Shown here piece by piece: positions 53,518 to 63,510 of a stretch of DNA of 64,000 nucleotides (position 1 is its first letter; the number at the start of each line of letters is the position of its first letter). The notes beneath the pieces are model-generated. The model had not been told where the DNA came from and made no database searches. It saw nothing but the letters and a program-made list of their open reading frames with translations. Source of the stretch: Marinoscillum furvescens DSM 4134 (lineage in GTDB: Bacteria; Bacteroidota; Bacteroidia; Cytophagales; Cyclobacteriaceae); NCBI RefSeq assembly GCF_003386095.1, contig NZ_QREG01000028.1:1-64000 (forward strand), given 5' to 3'. The position numbers and the translations under genes were made by a program.

Positions 53518-55542
53518 TCATTTCCCCTTGAGCATCTTTTCTACTTCCTGAAGCTCATCTCTCAGCCTTGCAGCTTCCATAAAATCCAAATCCTTTGCAG
53601 CCTTCTCCATCTTTTTGCGGGTATCATCCGCAAGCTTCTTCAGCTGGTCTTTGGTCATGTAAGCCACCACTGGGTCGGCCGCCACGGATGCTTCCGTTTC
53701 TTCCTGACTGTAGTATTTCTTAGCCCCTTTCTTCTTATCCGCAGCAGACGTTTGGCCCAGGATCGCCTCACGGTTTTTGATAATGGTTTTAGGCACAATG
53801 CCGTGCTCTTCATTATATGCTTGCTGGATACTCCTCCGGCGATTGGTCTCATCGATGGACTTCTGCATGGAGTCGGTCACCCGATCTGCGTACATCACCA
53901 CCATGCCATTTTCGTTACGCGCGGCACGCCCTATAGTCTGCACCAGCGAGCGTTCGTTACGCAAGAAGCCTTCTTTGTCTGCATCGATAATGGCTACCAA
54001 TGATACCTCGGGAAGGTCCAGCCCCTCACGAAGCAGGTTGACCCCCACCAGCACATCAAATACCCCTAGCCTCAGCTCTCGTAGTATCTCCACCCGATCC
54101 AGCGTATCTACCTCCGAGTGAATGTAGCGCGTCTTCACCCCCGCATTTTCTAAATATTTGGTAAGCTCCTCTGCCATACGCTTGGTGAGGGTGGTACACA
54201 GCACGCGCTCTTCTCGCTCCACACGCAGCTGAATTTCTTCCATGAGGTCATCTATCTGGTTGACACTCGGTCGCACTTCGATGATGGGGTCTAGCAGCCC
54301 GGTAGGACGAATCAGCTGCTCTACCACTACTCCTTCAGACTTCCGCAGCTCATATTCTCCCGGAGTAGCACTTACAAACACCACCTGGTTGAGCATTTCT
54401 TCAAATTCATTGAAAGTAAGCGGACGGTTGTCCAGTGCAGAAGGCAGCCTAAAGCCATAATCCACCAGGTTTACTTTACGGCTCCTATCTCCGCCCCACA
54501 TGGCTCTCACCTGCGGGATGGTCACATGGCTTTCATCCACTACCATCAGGTAATCATCCGGAAAGTAGTCCAAAAGGCAGAATGGACGACCACCTGGCTC
54601 TCGGCGATCAAAGTACCGAGAGTAATTTTCCACTCCTGAGCAGTAGCCAATCTCGCGAATCATCTCCAGGTCAAATTCCGTGCGCTCCTTGAGGCGCTTG
54701 GCCTCCATAAAGCGGCGCTCCTCTTCAAAAAACTGAACCTGCGCCACCAGGTCATCCTGTATTTCTGTGATCGCTGTATTAAGTGTATCCTTTCCTGTCA
54801 CAAAAAGATTTGCCGGAAAGATGGTGATAATTCGTTCCTCAGCGAGTTTCTCTCCCGTTTCAGGGTTGATGCGCTGTATGGTTTCTATTTCATCTCCCCA
54901 GAAAATAAAGCGATAGGCAAAATCAGCATAGGCGACAAAAACATCTACCGTATCGCCTTTGACACGAAAAGTACCTCGCTTAAACTCCGCCTCCGTACGG
55001 CTATAGAGTATATCCACCAGCTTAAATAAAAACTGATTTCGCGGAATCTCATCCCCTTCCTGTACCTTGACAACATTCTTTCCAAACTCCTCGGGATTGC
55101 CTATACCATAGATACATGACACAGATGCCACTACCAGCACATCTCGTCGCCCAGACAGCAATGCAGATGTCGCCGACAGTCGCAACTTCTCGATCTCATC
55201 ATTGATGGACAGGTCCTTCTCTATGTACAGGTTGGTGGTGGGGATAAACGCTTCCGGCTGATAATAGTCATAGTAGGAGATGAAATACTCCACGGCGTTG
55301 TTAGGAAAAAAGCTTTTAAACTCTCCATAGAGCTGCGCCGCAAGGGTTTTGTTGTGACAAAGCACAAGTGTAGGCTTCTGCACCCGCTCGATCACATTGG
55401 CCATGGTAAAGGTCTTACCCGAGCCCGTCACTCCTAGCAGGGTTTGGGCTGGCTCCTCATTACCTATTCCTTCTACCAGTTGATTGATGGCTCCTGGCTG
55501 ATCACCGGTAGGCTCGTATTCCGATACTATGTTAAATGACAT
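53518..55542 (-). CDS. uvrB: UvrABC system protein B
   Basis: Helicase-like damage-verification subunit of nucleotide excision repair, 674 residues. Walker [10 protein letters not shown] (about residue 40), the beta-hairpin [20 protein letters not shown] (DEAD-like motif II), [10 protein letters not shown], and a C-terminal UVR domain (about 630-674, [20 protein letters not shown]) for binding UvrC. One base separates it from aroE. Confidence 0.98.
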   Translation of the reverse strand: MSFNIVSEYEPTGDQPGAINQLVEGIGNEEPAQTLLGVTGSGKTFTMANVIERVQKPTLVLCHNKTLAAQLYGEFKSFFPNNAVEYFISYYDYYQPEAFIPTTNLYIEKDLSINDEIEKLRLSATSALLSGRRDVLVVASVSCIYGIGNPEEFGKNVVKVQEGDEIPRNQFLFKLVDILYSRTEAEFKRGTFRVKGDTVDVFVAYADFAYRFIFWGDEIETIQRINPETGEKLAEERIITIFPANLFVTGKDTLNTAITEIQDDLVAQVQFFEEERRFMEAKRLKERTEFDLEMIREIGYCSGVENYSRYFDRREPGGRPFCLLDYFPDDYLMVVDESHVTIPQVRAMWGGDRSRKVNLVDYGFRLPSALDNRPLTFNEFEEMLNQVVFVSATPGEYELRKSEGVVVEQLIRPTGLLDPIIEVRPSVNQIDDLMEEIQLRVEREERVLCTTLTKRMAEELTKYLENAGVKTRYIHSEVDTLDRVEILRELRLGVFDVLVGVNLLREGLDLPEVSLVAIIDADKEGFLRNERSLVQTIGRAARNENGMVVMYADRVTDSMQKSIDETNRRRSIQQAYNEEHGIVPKTIIKNREAILGQTSAADKKKGAKKYYSQEETEASVAADPVVAYMTKDQLKKLADDTRKKMEKAAKDLDFMEAARLRDELQEVEKMLKGK

Positions 55543-55543
55543 G

Positions 55544-56290
55544 CTAAGAATTCCATATTTCCCAGGACTTATCGGCCTGTAAGTGGAGCATCTCCAGCCC
55601 GTTCTTTGTACGTGCTCCTCGCTGGCGCCCCTCTCGCATAAATGCCGTTTCCTCGGGGTTGTAAACGAGATCGTAGAGGTATTGTTCTGGGTGGATTACA
55701 TCATATGGTAAATCCGGCTTGCCTTCTATGTTCGGGCTCATTCCTAGCGGAGTGGTATTGACGATCATTCCTGTTTTGGCCAGGTAGTCAGGGTTTTGTT
55801 TAATATCCTCATACGTGAGGTCTCCTTTGGCTCGCTGGCGCGAAACCACCATGTATTTGATCCCCAAATCCAAAAATACAGCCTCTACTGCCTTGGAGGC
55901 ACCTCCACCCCCCAGTATCAATGCATCAGATACCAGTTCGGCACCCTGAAAATAATTCAGCACAGACTGCTTAAAACCATAGTAGTCGCTATTGTAACCT
56001 ACCAGTTTATCCCCTTCTTTTTTGATCACATTGACTGCCTCCACTTTACGGGCACTGCTATCCAGGCGGTCTAGAAATCTGCGTACGTTTTCTTTGTGTG
56101 GCACGGTCACATTGAGGCCTACAAGGTTTGGATAGCGCTCCCAGAGTCCTGGAAAATCTTTAAGGTATTCCAACGCAAAAAGGTCATAACGGTGACTTTC
56201 AGAAAGTCCCATCTGTTTGAATTTTTCTGTGAAATACTTGTGTGAAAACGAATGGCTAAGTGGAAAGCCAATGAGTCCAAAGCGCTTCAT
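55544..56290 (-). CDS. aroE: Shikimate dehydrogenase
   Basis: Reduces 3-dehydroshikimate with NADPH in the shikimate pathway. [17 protein letters not shown] at the N-terminus, [11 protein letters not shown] with the catalytic Lys, YNSDYYGFK and [14 protein letters not shown] (NADP loop) are present. I start at ATG 56290 (248 residues); an upstream in-frame TTG at 56314 adds only eight residues. Sits 24 bases downstream of the popT-like gene. Other shikimate genes aroB and aroA are about 50 kb away in the window. Confidence 0.93.
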   Translation of the reverse strand: MKRFGLIGFPLSHSFSHKYFTEKFKQMGLSESHRYDLFALEYLKDFPGLWERYPNLVGLNVTVPHKENVRRFLDRLDSSARKVEAVNVIKKEGDKLVGYNSDYYGFKQSVLNYFQGAELVSDALILGGGGASKAVEAVFLDLGIKYMVVSRQRAKGDLTYEDIKQNPDYLAKTGMIVNTTPLGMSPNIEGKPDLPYDVIHPEQYLYDLVYNPEETAFMREGRQRGARTKNGLEMLHLQADKSWEIWNS

Positions 56291-56314
56291 GCTTAAAAAA
56301 TTAAAGGTTGACAA

Positions 56315-57193
56315 TCAAGACATCTTGCTGCCGAATCGCTCCAATGCTACTACGATCACTACTCCTGCTACAGCACAAATGATTGCGAAAGATAGTTGAT
56401 TTGGCTGACCTGTGATAAGCTCAAACTGCTGAGGGGAGAGATTTACAAAACTATTTTCCTCTACTAGCTTCCATGGCCATATTTTATTGAGCGAGCCCAG
56501 CATAAATCCAGCCAGTATAGAAAGGGTAGCTACCTTTTGGTGGTGAAGCAACCAGTGGATGAGCTTAGAAAACGTCACAATTCCAATAGCACAGCCCAGA
56601 GCAAAGACCACAATCACTCCCAGGTCAAACGATTTGACAGCTCCCAGCACATACTCATACTTGCCTAGCAACAGCAAAATGAACGAACCGGATATACCGG
56701 GCAGGATCATGGCACAAATGGCAATGGCTCCAGATAAAAAAATAAACCACAAAGCGGTAGGTGTCTCAGCCGGAGCTAGTGAAGTGATGGTATATGCTAT
56801 GACGACCCCTACCACCAAAAAGATATAAGCTCGCCAGTCACGCTGCCTGGGCAGCACATAAAACGCCGAGATCAAAATAAGCCCAAAGAAGAAAGACCAC
56901 ACCGGTATGGGGTGATTTTCGAGCAAAAAGGTGATGAGTTTGGCAAGTGAAAAAATGCTGATCAGCACCCCTGCAAATACATTAACCAAAAATGAGCCGT
57001 TGATATGGCGCCAGAGTGCGGCGATCTGAAAGCCTAGCAGCAGCTTCAACGCCGTAGCGTCTATGGACCTGATGGAGTCTATCAGCTCTTCGTAGATGCC
57101 CGTGATCAGTGCCATGGTACCACCAGACACTCCGGGAATCACGTCGGCACCGCCCATCGCCATGCCTTTGATGAGTAGCAATAATCTTTTCAT
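56315..57193 (-). CDS. DUF368 family undecaprenyl-phosphate transporter (PopT-like)
   Basis: A 292-residue membrane protein with about 8-10 helices. MGGADVIPGVSGGTMALITGIYEE at the N-terminus is the DUF368 signature (broken by the loop); ILPGISGSFILLLLGKYEYV is the second half of the inverted repeat. DUF368 proteins, now called PopT, have been shown to recycle the C55-P lipid carrier across the membrane in several bacteria. It begins right after the terminator of the ComA-like gene and leads into aroE-uvrB. Confidence 0.9.
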   Translation of the reverse strand: MKRLLLLIKGMAMGGADVIPGVSGGTMALITGIYEELIDSIRSIDATALKLLLGFQIAALWRHINGSFLVNVFAGVLISIFSLAKLITFLLENHPIPVWSFFFGLILISAFYVLPRQRDWRAYIFLVVGVVIAYTITSLAPAETPTALWFIFLSGAIAICAMILPGISGSFILLLLGKYEYVLGAVKSFDLGVIVVFALGCAIGIVTFSKLIHWLLHHQKVATLSILAGFMLGSLNKIWPWKLVEENSFVNLSPQQFELITGQPNQLSFAIICAVAGVVIVVALERFGSKMS

Positions 57194-57201
57194 GAGCGCA
57201 T

Positions 57202-57228
57202 AAAAAAGCCACCGAATATCTGGTGGCT
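57202..57228 (-). terminator. Terminator of the ComA-like gene
   Basis: AGCCACC (57207-57213) pairs with GGTGGCT (57222-57228) around an 8-base loop, with six A giving the T-run on the minus strand. It also lies just before the DUF368 start, so the two genes are probably separate units. Confidence 0.75.
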
Positions 57229-57243
57229 AATTGTTAAATACTT

Positions 57244-58008
57244 TTATACTTTATCTAGAAAGTAATCAAACGTGTCTCCACGCAGCCCTAGCCTGATGGT
57301 TTCCAGTGGGATCACCTCATTTGGAGCGATGTTCCCCAGGTTTACATTAGACCCGATGAGTTTGATAAACCACACCTGCTGTTCTTTCTGCGGAGCTTCC
57401 CAAAGGATTTTCTCTTCGGGGATTTTAGTGAGAATCTCTTCTACCAGTCCCTGACGTACTTCTCCAGAGTCTCTAAACAAGCCTACATTTCCAGACTCTC
57501 TGGCTTCACCGATCACTTTCCATGCTCCGGCATCCAGCTCTGTCTGCATCTGTTCGATCCACTTGTAGGGAGGGATGATCTTTTCGGCATCCTTAGACCC
57601 TACTTCGCTCAGCACCGTCACCTGCTTGGCTAGTGTAGAGATGTACTCACATTTCCTATCGTGATCCAACACAATAGATCCGTCAGACACCTCCGCATAT
57701 TCGAGCCCAAACTCGTCCAGCACTTTCTGGTAATCAGAAAACTGATCACGCACAATAAAAGCCTCGAAAAGAGTGCCACCAAGATAAACCGGGATGCCCG
57801 CAGCCTTGTAGACAGCAAGTTTCTCTTTGAGGTTTTTGGTCACAAAAGAAGTAGCCCATCCGAGCTTCACTATATCGATATAGTCTCCTGAGATCTCCAG
57901 CATGTCCTCTACTTCACGGATGCTAAGTCCTTTATCCATGACCATGGTAAAACCAGTGGTACGAGGCTTTGTGGTACGCTCAGGTATTTGCTTTAAATGA
58001 TAATTCAT
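57244..58008 (-). CDS. Phosphosulfolactate synthase (ComA-like)
   Basis: A 254-residue TIM-barrel enzyme of the ComA family, which joins sulfite to phosphoenolpyruvate to form (R)-2-phospho-3-sulfolactate. Signatures: TRGFTMVMDKG-like start (TTGFTMVMDKGLSI), DIVKLGWATSFV, PVYLGGTLFEAFIVRDQF, YAEVSDGSIVLDHDRK and LGLRGDTFDYFLDKV. In methanogens this is the first step of coenzyme M synthesis. In a bacterium it may serve sulfolactate or, with cysteate, sulfonolipid production. No other ComBCDE gene is adjacent. Confidence 0.9.
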   Translation of the reverse strand: MNYHLKQIPERTTKPRTTGFTMVMDKGLSIREVEDMLEISGDYIDIVKLGWATSFVTKNLKEKLAVYKAAGIPVYLGGTLFEAFIVRDQFSDYQKVLDEFGLEYAEVSDGSIVLDHDRKCEYISTLAKQVTVLSEVGSKDAEKIIPPYKWIEQMQTELDAGAWKVIGEARESGNVGLFRDSGEVRQGLVEEILTKIPEEKILWEAPQKEQQVWFIKLIGSNVNLGNIAPNEVIPLETIRLGLRGDTFDYFLDKV

Positions 58009-58078
58009 ACAAAAAACTTTGACTCTGGCTGATTAAGAAGGCACAAAAATCACAAATTCTATGAAAAATGACCTAGAA

Positions 58079-59482
58079 TCAACGATTGTTTTTCCTGTAC
58101 TGCTCTATGATCTGGTACAGCGCTTTCTGAGTCTGTAACTTCGGAAAAAAATCAAATAGTCGAACATGGGCTTCAAAATCGAGCATTAGGCCCGTTTCCA
58201 GGCGATTTATAGCCATTTTGTATTTCCCACCTTCGATCAGATACACCACACTTTGATAGTACAGGTTGGCATTGTCTGGGCACTCCACCAGGCCATCTTC
58301 TATGATCTCCTGTGCCTGCTCAAAATCACCCTGCTCAAAATACACCATAGACCAGTCCAGCCAAATCTGCGCATTTTCGGGATCCATTTCGCTGGCTTCT
58401 GTGTAGGCATCTATCGCCGAGATGATGTTGCCCGTACGAAACTCAGCATCAGCTACAGCTTTCCAGTACACGCCATTTTCCACATCTAGCTTGAGGGCTT
58501 TATTCAAAAAATGAATGGCTTCATACCACTTTTCCTGTAGCGACAGACAGACCCCCATACCATACCACGCTTCGTGGTAGAGCTGATCCAGCTTGGTCGC
58601 TTTTTGGTAGTTTTTCACGGCCAGGTCATACTGCTGCAGCTTCTCATAGGCAGCCCCTATATGGCAATATGTTTCTGCAGTAGGCCCCTCTATGTCCATA
58701 GTTTTGGTATAGGCATTCAGCGCCTTGTCAAAACGCTCGAGGTTCATGTAGGCATTGCCCATATTGAAGTGAGCACTGCTGAAATCATCGTCTATAGCAA
58801 CCGCAAACTCGTAAGCATCTACAGCTTTTTCGTATTTACCCAGCTTATTGTAGACGATGCCCAGGTTATACCAGGCATACTCCGAGTAGGGGTCCTGATC
58901 GATAAACTTATGGTAGTAGTCCAGGCTGCTCTCCAGCTCACCGGTTACATCCAGGCAGTAGGCCAGCTCATACAGTGCGTTTTCGTTGAGCATGTTGTGC
59001 TCTATGGCCTGCTTGTAGTTCTCTGCAGCCTGCTCATAGTTGCCCATACCCTGGTAGGCGAGCCCTATGCTGTAATACACCTCATCTTTATCTTCCGCAA
59101 AATCCAGCGTACGCTCATAAGACTCTATGGCCAGCTCGTACTGTGACATCAGCGAATGAATGGTACCTTTTTGTATAAGGATTTCCGGGTCATTAGGGTG
59201 AAAGTTGAGTGCATCCTCCAGCTTTTCGATAGCCTCGGCATGCCGCTCCAGCTTCACCAGCACATCAGCCATCTCCATGATCAGGTCTATGGAAAAAGAA
59301 AACTGCTCCAGACCTACCTCACATGCACGAAGTGCCTGAGGGTATTTTTCATGGTTTTGATAATAGTTGATGACCCTAAGGTAGGTCTCCTCATCAAAAT
59401 AGTATGATTCTTTTTTCTTAAGGAATGCTTCAAACTTTCTTATCAACTCCCTCTCTTCCTTGCGCTTATACTCTTCTTGCAT
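58079..59482 (-). CDS. TPR repeat protein
   Basis: A 467-residue soluble protein with no signal peptide, made of about ten TPR units with the usual spacing (YQGMGNYEQAAENYKQAIEHN, YNLGIVYNKLGKYEKAVDAYEFA, FNMGNAYMNLERFDKALNAY and others). N-terminal charged helices (EEYKRKEERELIRKFEAFLKK) come first. TPR proteins are scaffolds; no partner is evident from context. Monocistronic. Confidence 0.9.
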   Translation of the reverse strand: MQEEYKRKEERELIRKFEAFLKKKESYYFDEETYLRVINYYQNHEKYPQALRACEVGLEQFSFSIDLIMEMADVLVKLERHAEAIEKLEDALNFHPNDPEILIQKGTIHSLMSQYELAIESYERTLDFAEDKDEVYYSIGLAYQGMGNYEQAAENYKQAIEHNMLNENALYELAYCLDVTGELESSLDYYHKFIDQDPYSEYAWYNLGIVYNKLGKYEKAVDAYEFAVAIDDDFSSAHFNMGNAYMNLERFDKALNAYTKTMDIEGPTAETYCHIGAAYEKLQQYDLAVKNYQKATKLDQLYHEAWYGMGVCLSLQEKWYEAIHFLNKALKLDVENGVYWKAVADAEFRTGNIISAIDAYTEASEMDPENAQIWLDWSMVYFEQGDFEQAQEIIEDGLVECPDNANLYYQSVVYLIEGGKYKMAINRLETGLMLDFEAHVRLFDFFPKLQTQKALYQIIEQYRKNNR

Positions 59483-59585
59483 ATAAAAAAGTTATATCTA
59501 GTGCTCGTTGTGGCTCTAACAATTTACTTGAAAATTCAGTGTGACAAATGCTAAATCCCTCAAAAGTTATCCACATGGGCCGTTT

Positions 59586-60299
59586 CTACCCTATGTGATC
59601 GTTTAAGAGATTGTTAGGTTTCACTTTCACTTGCAGTCCTTTTTTCAGCACTTCCAGTTGGCCAGGCTTATGAATATCAGAACCAACAAAGTCTACTAAA
59701 GATTCCCCGAAGAGTTTCTGAGCAATCGCCCTGGGCTGAGGCCCGTAGAGTCCCGCTAGTGAAGGAATGGAAACCTGCAGTTTTACGCCCTGCTCCCGAA
59801 TCTGCCTCAGCCAGCCAAAATCTGACTGAAGGTATTCGTAACGTTCCGGGTGGGCCAGTATGGGTGTGTACCCTTGCGTTTTCATCGCAAACATCACTTC
59901 CTGAAAGATGAGCGGTTTACTGTAGAATCCTGTTTCTACCAATACATATCGGCCTTTACCAAAGCATAGCAGCTCTTCTTTGTTTTTGAGGCGCTCCATG
60001 AGCGTTTCATCTATAAAGTATTCGGCTGCAGCTTCCAGTTTCACAGGGATACCTTCGGCTTGAGCTGCTTCCTGCACGCGGGCAACGCCACTTTTGATCA
60101 CTTCTGGTGTATTGGGATAATACTCTGCATAGATGTGCGGCGTGGTAATCACCCGTTCGTACCCCCAGGAGGCCAGCTTTCGCAGTATAGTGAGGGCCTC
60201 AGAGGTGGATTTTACCCCATCATCTATGCCCGGCACCAGATGGCTGTGAATGTCTGTAGTCGTATGTATTTTCTGCTTGTTGCTAAACCAGCTAAACAT
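59586..60299 (-). CDS. CpsB-type PHP-domain tyrosine phosphatase
   Basis: A 237-residue metal-dependent phosphatase of the PHP family that dephosphorylates the BY-kinase next to it and so controls polysaccharide assembly. The metal-site motifs are TDIHSHLVPGIDDG near the N-terminus, ITTPHIYAEYYP (about 55), ILAHPERYEYL (about 155) and FVGSDIHKPG (about 208). A second copy of control, autokinase plus phosphatase, is standard for capsule loci. Ends about 100 bases upstream of the TPR gene start; the single TTATCCACA there is probably incidental. Confidence 0.9.
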   Translation of the reverse strand: MFSWFSNKQKIHTTTDIHSHLVPGIDDGVKSTSEALTILRKLASWGYERVITTPHIYAEYYPNTPEVIKSGVARVQEAAQAEGIPVKLEAAAEYFIDETLMERLKNKEELLCFGKGRYVLVETGFYSKPLIFQEVMFAMKTQGYTPILAHPERYEYLQSDFGWLRQIREQGVKLQVSIPSLAGLYGPQPRAIAQKLFGESLVDFVGSDIHKPGQLEVLKKGLQVKVKPNNLLNDHIG

Positions 60300-60332
60300 A
60301 GGATTCGTTAATCGAAGGCAAAGGTAGCTGTA

Positions 60333-62669
60333 TTATTTCGATTCCTCGTAATAACCGTACCCATATCCATAGCCATATCCATAGCCATATCCGTAGCCCT
60401 TTCCTCCTGCTTTTACAGAGTTAAAGATGACTGTAAGGTTGCTAAACTGATTGATGCGCTTGAGGTTTTCCAGGCTCTTTACAAACGAGCGCTTGGAATA
60501 TTCCGATCGGATGACATAAAGCTGCAAATCAGATTTTTTCATGGACAGCACTGCATCGGTCACCAGGCCTACAGGCGGTGTATCCAGTATCACCAGATCA
60601 TACCGGTCCTTTAGCTGGCTCAGTAGCTGATCGTATTCGGTGTTTAGTATAAGCTCTGAAGGGTTGGGAGGGTTAGGGCCTGCCGGGATGTAGTCCAGGT
60701 TTTCATGGTCTGTTTTCCTGATGGTCTCTTCCAGCTTGCTCTTCCCTATCAGCAGGGTACTCATGCCACTCGGGCTGGCTTCATCCTGAAACGCCAGGTG
60801 TACCTTGGGCTTGCGCATGTCCAGGTCCACGATACACACCTTCTGGTTGGACAGTGCAATGATAGCACCGAGGTTTACCGCCACGAAGGTTTTACCCTCA
60901 CCAGAGATGGTAGACGTAATGGTAATCAACCGGGTATCATTGGTGCCATTGAGAAACTCCATATTGGTACGAATGGTCCTGAGCGACTCACTCATGGCAG
61001 ACTTGGAGTTGGCCTTGATCACCATTTTGGTGAGCGGCAACTTTTCTGTACTGTAGTGAGGCACTGTACCCAGCACCGGCACGTCTATCAGCGACTCCAA
61101 CTCCTTGAGGCTGGAGATCTGATTGTGTAGCAGGTAGCGTATCAGTACAAACACCACAGAAATAAACAATGCCGCCACGATGCCTATCACATAGATAAGC
61201 TTGGGCTGTGGTTTGATAGGTGCGCCGGGTAGTGAGGCTGGTGAAAGGATCACAAAGTTGGTGACAGTGCCAGCACGGGTGATTTCGAGCTCCATCTTGG
61301 TTTTGCGAAGCGATTGCAAAAACTCCTCCTGCAAGCTATAGAGCCGTCTGTTTTTAGAATACTCCGTATCCTGAGCAGGCAACCTCAAAAAGTTTTTTTC
61401 TAATCGTTTGCGTCCTGCATCTACCTGCGCTATTCTGCCTTTGAGTCTATCCTGATAGGTAGTGAGGGCCTGCTTTAGCTCTGCACGCTGGAGTGACAGC
61501 TGCTGGGTGATACGCTGCATCACCTGCGTATTGGCCTGGTATTGTCCTTTTTTGATCAGGTATTCTTCTCTGAGCTGCAGGTAGCTCTGCATATAGTCAC
61601 TCAGATACGGGGGTAACCCCTCATAGATACCCGAGAAGATGACGCCTGATTCATTTTCTAAATCCCGACTGAGCATATTGAGCTGGCTTTGCTTACGCTT
61701 GAGCTCAAAGTAAGTAGAGTCCAAATGCTCCAACTCCACGATGGTCTGCTGCAAGTCAGCCTGCAAATTGACCGTACGGTTTTCGATGATGAAGTTTTCA
61801 AAGTACCGCTCAAACTCCTGTATGCGCTGCTCTGTTTCGCTCATCTGAGACTCCAAAAACGTTAATTTTTGCTCTATAGCCTGATTTTTAGCCTGCTTGG
61901 TATAGTCCAGATAGAGCGTGTCTATGGCTGTGAGCAAGTCCTGAGCTTTGTATTTGTTATAATCTACTATTGAGATGCGTATGGTCCTGGCATTGAAGTT
62001 TTCCGGCTGTACGGATACGGTGTTTTGAAAGTATTTGATCAGCGCTTCATTACTGTTTACCACAAAGTAGTACTTGCCTTCTACTTCAGGAAAGCTAAAG
62101 TTGCTGGTCTTTACGATTCGGCACGTAAAAGCGCTTGTTTGCACCTGATCACCAAATGTGTAGGTCTGCTTCTCTCCATTCCAAAGCAGCTCAAATGTAT
62201 TTTCACCTGTTATTTCCAGGTCTATCTTTCGGTCGTAGTAGCCAAAGCTTTTCTTATCATAAAACACCTCAAACGGGCTATTGGTATAGCGCTCGTCAGT
62301 CAGGTAGGTACCGTAGTAGTGGTAAGACACGTCCATCCCCACTGCATCTACTACTTTGGACATGAAAAGCTTGGACTTGAGGATCTCTATTTCTCCTGAG
62401 ATTTCATTGATATCTACTGATTTCATCCCCTGAGAGAGACCAAGCTCACGTGCTTCGCTTTCAAAATCCAGCTTGATGACCGAGCTGGACTCAAATACGG
62501 GTTTGGTATACCGCACGTATAGATAAGCTGCAGATGCTCCTACTATCAGAAATGCTACGATGTACAAGATGCTCTTGCGCAGGATGTACAAAAACTTCTC
62601 TGGGTCAAACGCATTGAGCAATTCGTTTGACTTGTTGTTTTGCTCCTCTATCTGCCCGAAATCGTTCAC
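60333..62669 (-). CDS. Wzc-type polysaccharide copolymerase/BY tyrosine autokinase
   Basis: A 778-residue inner-membrane protein. A first helix (about 30-50) and second helix (about 500-520) enclose a long periplasmic coiled-coil domain with the Wzz fold; the cytoplasmic C-terminus is a bacterial tyrosine kinase with Walker A SGEGKTFVAVNLG, Walker A' VDLDMRKPKVH and Walker B LVILDTPPVG. The tail is a Gly-Tyr repeat of eight GY units plus a Tyr, where autophosphorylation occurs. With the Wza-type protein and phosphatase it controls polysaccharide chain length and export. Overlaps the wza-type gene by 4 bases. Confidence 0.93.
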   Translation of the reverse strand: MNDFGQIEEQNNKSNELLNAFDPEKFLYILRKSILYIVAFLIVGASAAYLYVRYTKPVFESSSVIKLDFESEARELGLSQGMKSVDINEISGEIEILKSKLFMSKVVDAVGMDVSYHYYGTYLTDERYTNSPFEVFYDKKSFGYYDRKIDLEITGENTFELLWNGEKQTYTFGDQVQTSAFTCRIVKTSNFSFPEVEGKYYFVVNSNEALIKYFQNTVSVQPENFNARTIRISIVDYNKYKAQDLLTAIDTLYLDYTKQAKNQAIEQKLTFLESQMSETEQRIQEFERYFENFIIENRTVNLQADLQQTIVELEHLDSTYFELKRKQSQLNMLSRDLENESGVIFSGIYEGLPPYLSDYMQSYLQLREEYLIKKGQYQANTQVMQRITQQLSLQRAELKQALTTYQDRLKGRIAQVDAGRKRLEKNFLRLPAQDTEYSKNRRLYSLQEEFLQSLRKTKMELEITRAGTVTNFVILSPASLPGAPIKPQPKLIYVIGIVAALFISVVFVLIRYLLHNQISSLKELESLIDVPVLGTVPHYSTEKLPLTKMVIKANSKSAMSESLRTIRTNMEFLNGTNDTRLITITSTISGEGKTFVAVNLGAIIALSNQKVCIVDLDMRKPKVHLAFQDEASPSGMSTLLIGKSKLEETIRKTDHENLDYIPAGPNPPNPSELILNTEYDQLLSQLKDRYDLVILDTPPVGLVTDAVLSMKKSDLQLYVIRSEYSKRSFVKSLENLKRINQFSNLTVIFNSVKAGGKGYGYGYGYGYGYGYGYYEESK
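60351..60398 (-). repeat. Hexanucleotide tandem repeat coding for (GY)8
   Basis: Eight successive six-base units of the form GGNTAY on the minus strand, several identical or alternating (GGCTAT/GGATAT), code for the Gly-Tyr tail of the kinase. Each unit is two codons, so copy-number change by slippage would add or remove one GY without shifting the frame. Confidence 0.85.
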
Positions 62670-63463
62670 TTGGTGAGGTTTTGAATGACCAAAATAAGGG
62701 TAATGACACCAGAGACGATCCCGATTAATGGCGACACATCTCGGATGGACTCAAATACAGGCCGGCGCCATGGCTCCACATAGATGACATCTCCCGGACG
62801 CACAGCTATCACACTGGCTTTCATACCGCTGATGGTAGTAAGGTCTATTTCATATACCTGCGGATCACTCAGATCCCCTCTCAGCAGCTTGATGTTTTTG
62901 GCTTTGGCCCCAAGATCTAGCCCTCCATAGAGTGCCAGCACTTCGGCCAGGGTGGTGTTTTCATTATCCAGTGGCACTACTACACCGCCGTTTACCCCCA
63001 GCACTGTAACCCGTCGGTTGTTTACTTTTAGCTTTACAAAGCTCTCCTGGTAGTAAGTATCAAAAGCCTGCTCCAGCATGCGCTCTGCTTCTACTACAGT
63101 GAGTCCTACGAGCTTCACGTCGCCCACCATAGGCAGCTTGGCCACGCCATTTTGCTGTATGAGGTACTCGATCCTTCCGTTTTGCTGGTTTTGCTGGCGA
63201 TTCATTCCCTGCATGAGCTCATTATTGGGGTCTATTACCCGCTCACCCTTATTGGTGTATACACGCAGGTCCAGGTAGTCGCCGGCACGCAGCACGTAGT
63301 TGCCCGCCGCGGCTGCTACTGGCTCACTCAGCTGCTCGGCGGTGAAGTCATCGTCTAGCTGAAAGAGGATATCCTGACGGTAGAGCTTACACCCCGACAG
63401 GGACATGAGCAAAACTGCCAGGAGAACAGAAAGGTGTTTCAAATCAAAAAAGTGTTCGTTCAT
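62666..63463 (-). CDS. Wza-type polysaccharide export lipoprotein
   Basis: A 265-residue outer-membrane or periplasmic export protein with a lipobox (LMSLSGC, Cys at about 25). Poly_export domain (about 55-150: YVLRAGDYLDLRVYTNKGER), SLBB domain (RRVTVLGVNGGVVVPL) and a C-terminal hydrophobic helix (LIGIVSGVITLILVI), unusual for classical Wza but common in Bacteroidota. ATG overlaps the kinase stop (ATGA). Forms the outer-membrane channel for the polysaccharide made by this locus. Confidence 0.92.
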   Translation of the reverse strand: MNEHFFDLKHLSVLLAVLLMSLSGCKLYRQDILFQLDDDFTAEQLSEPVAAAAGNYVLRAGDYLDLRVYTNKGERVIDPNNELMQGMNRQQNQQNGRIEYLIQQNGVAKLPMVGDVKLVGLTVVEAERMLEQAFDTYYQESFVKLKVNNRRVTVLGVNGGVVVPLDNENTTLAEVLALYGGLDLGAKAKNIKLLRGDLSDPQVYEIDLTTISGMKASVIAVRPGDVIYVEPWRRPVFESIRDVSPLIGIVSGVITLILVIQNLTK

Positions 63464-63510
63464 ACGCTGAGAGCGAATCTAAATGGAATTGAGTAAAGAT
63501 AACAGATCAG

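Noticed and set aside
56291-56314. TTG start of aroE eight residues upstream
   Set aside because: The family N-terminus begins at [14 protein letters not shown]; the extra residues MSTFNFLS add nothing and the ATG is a better start.
59567-59575. Perfect DnaA box TTATCCACA, and the idea of a replication origin here
   Set aside because: There is only one box in the small gap, no AT-rich unwinding region, and no dnaA or dnaN nearby.
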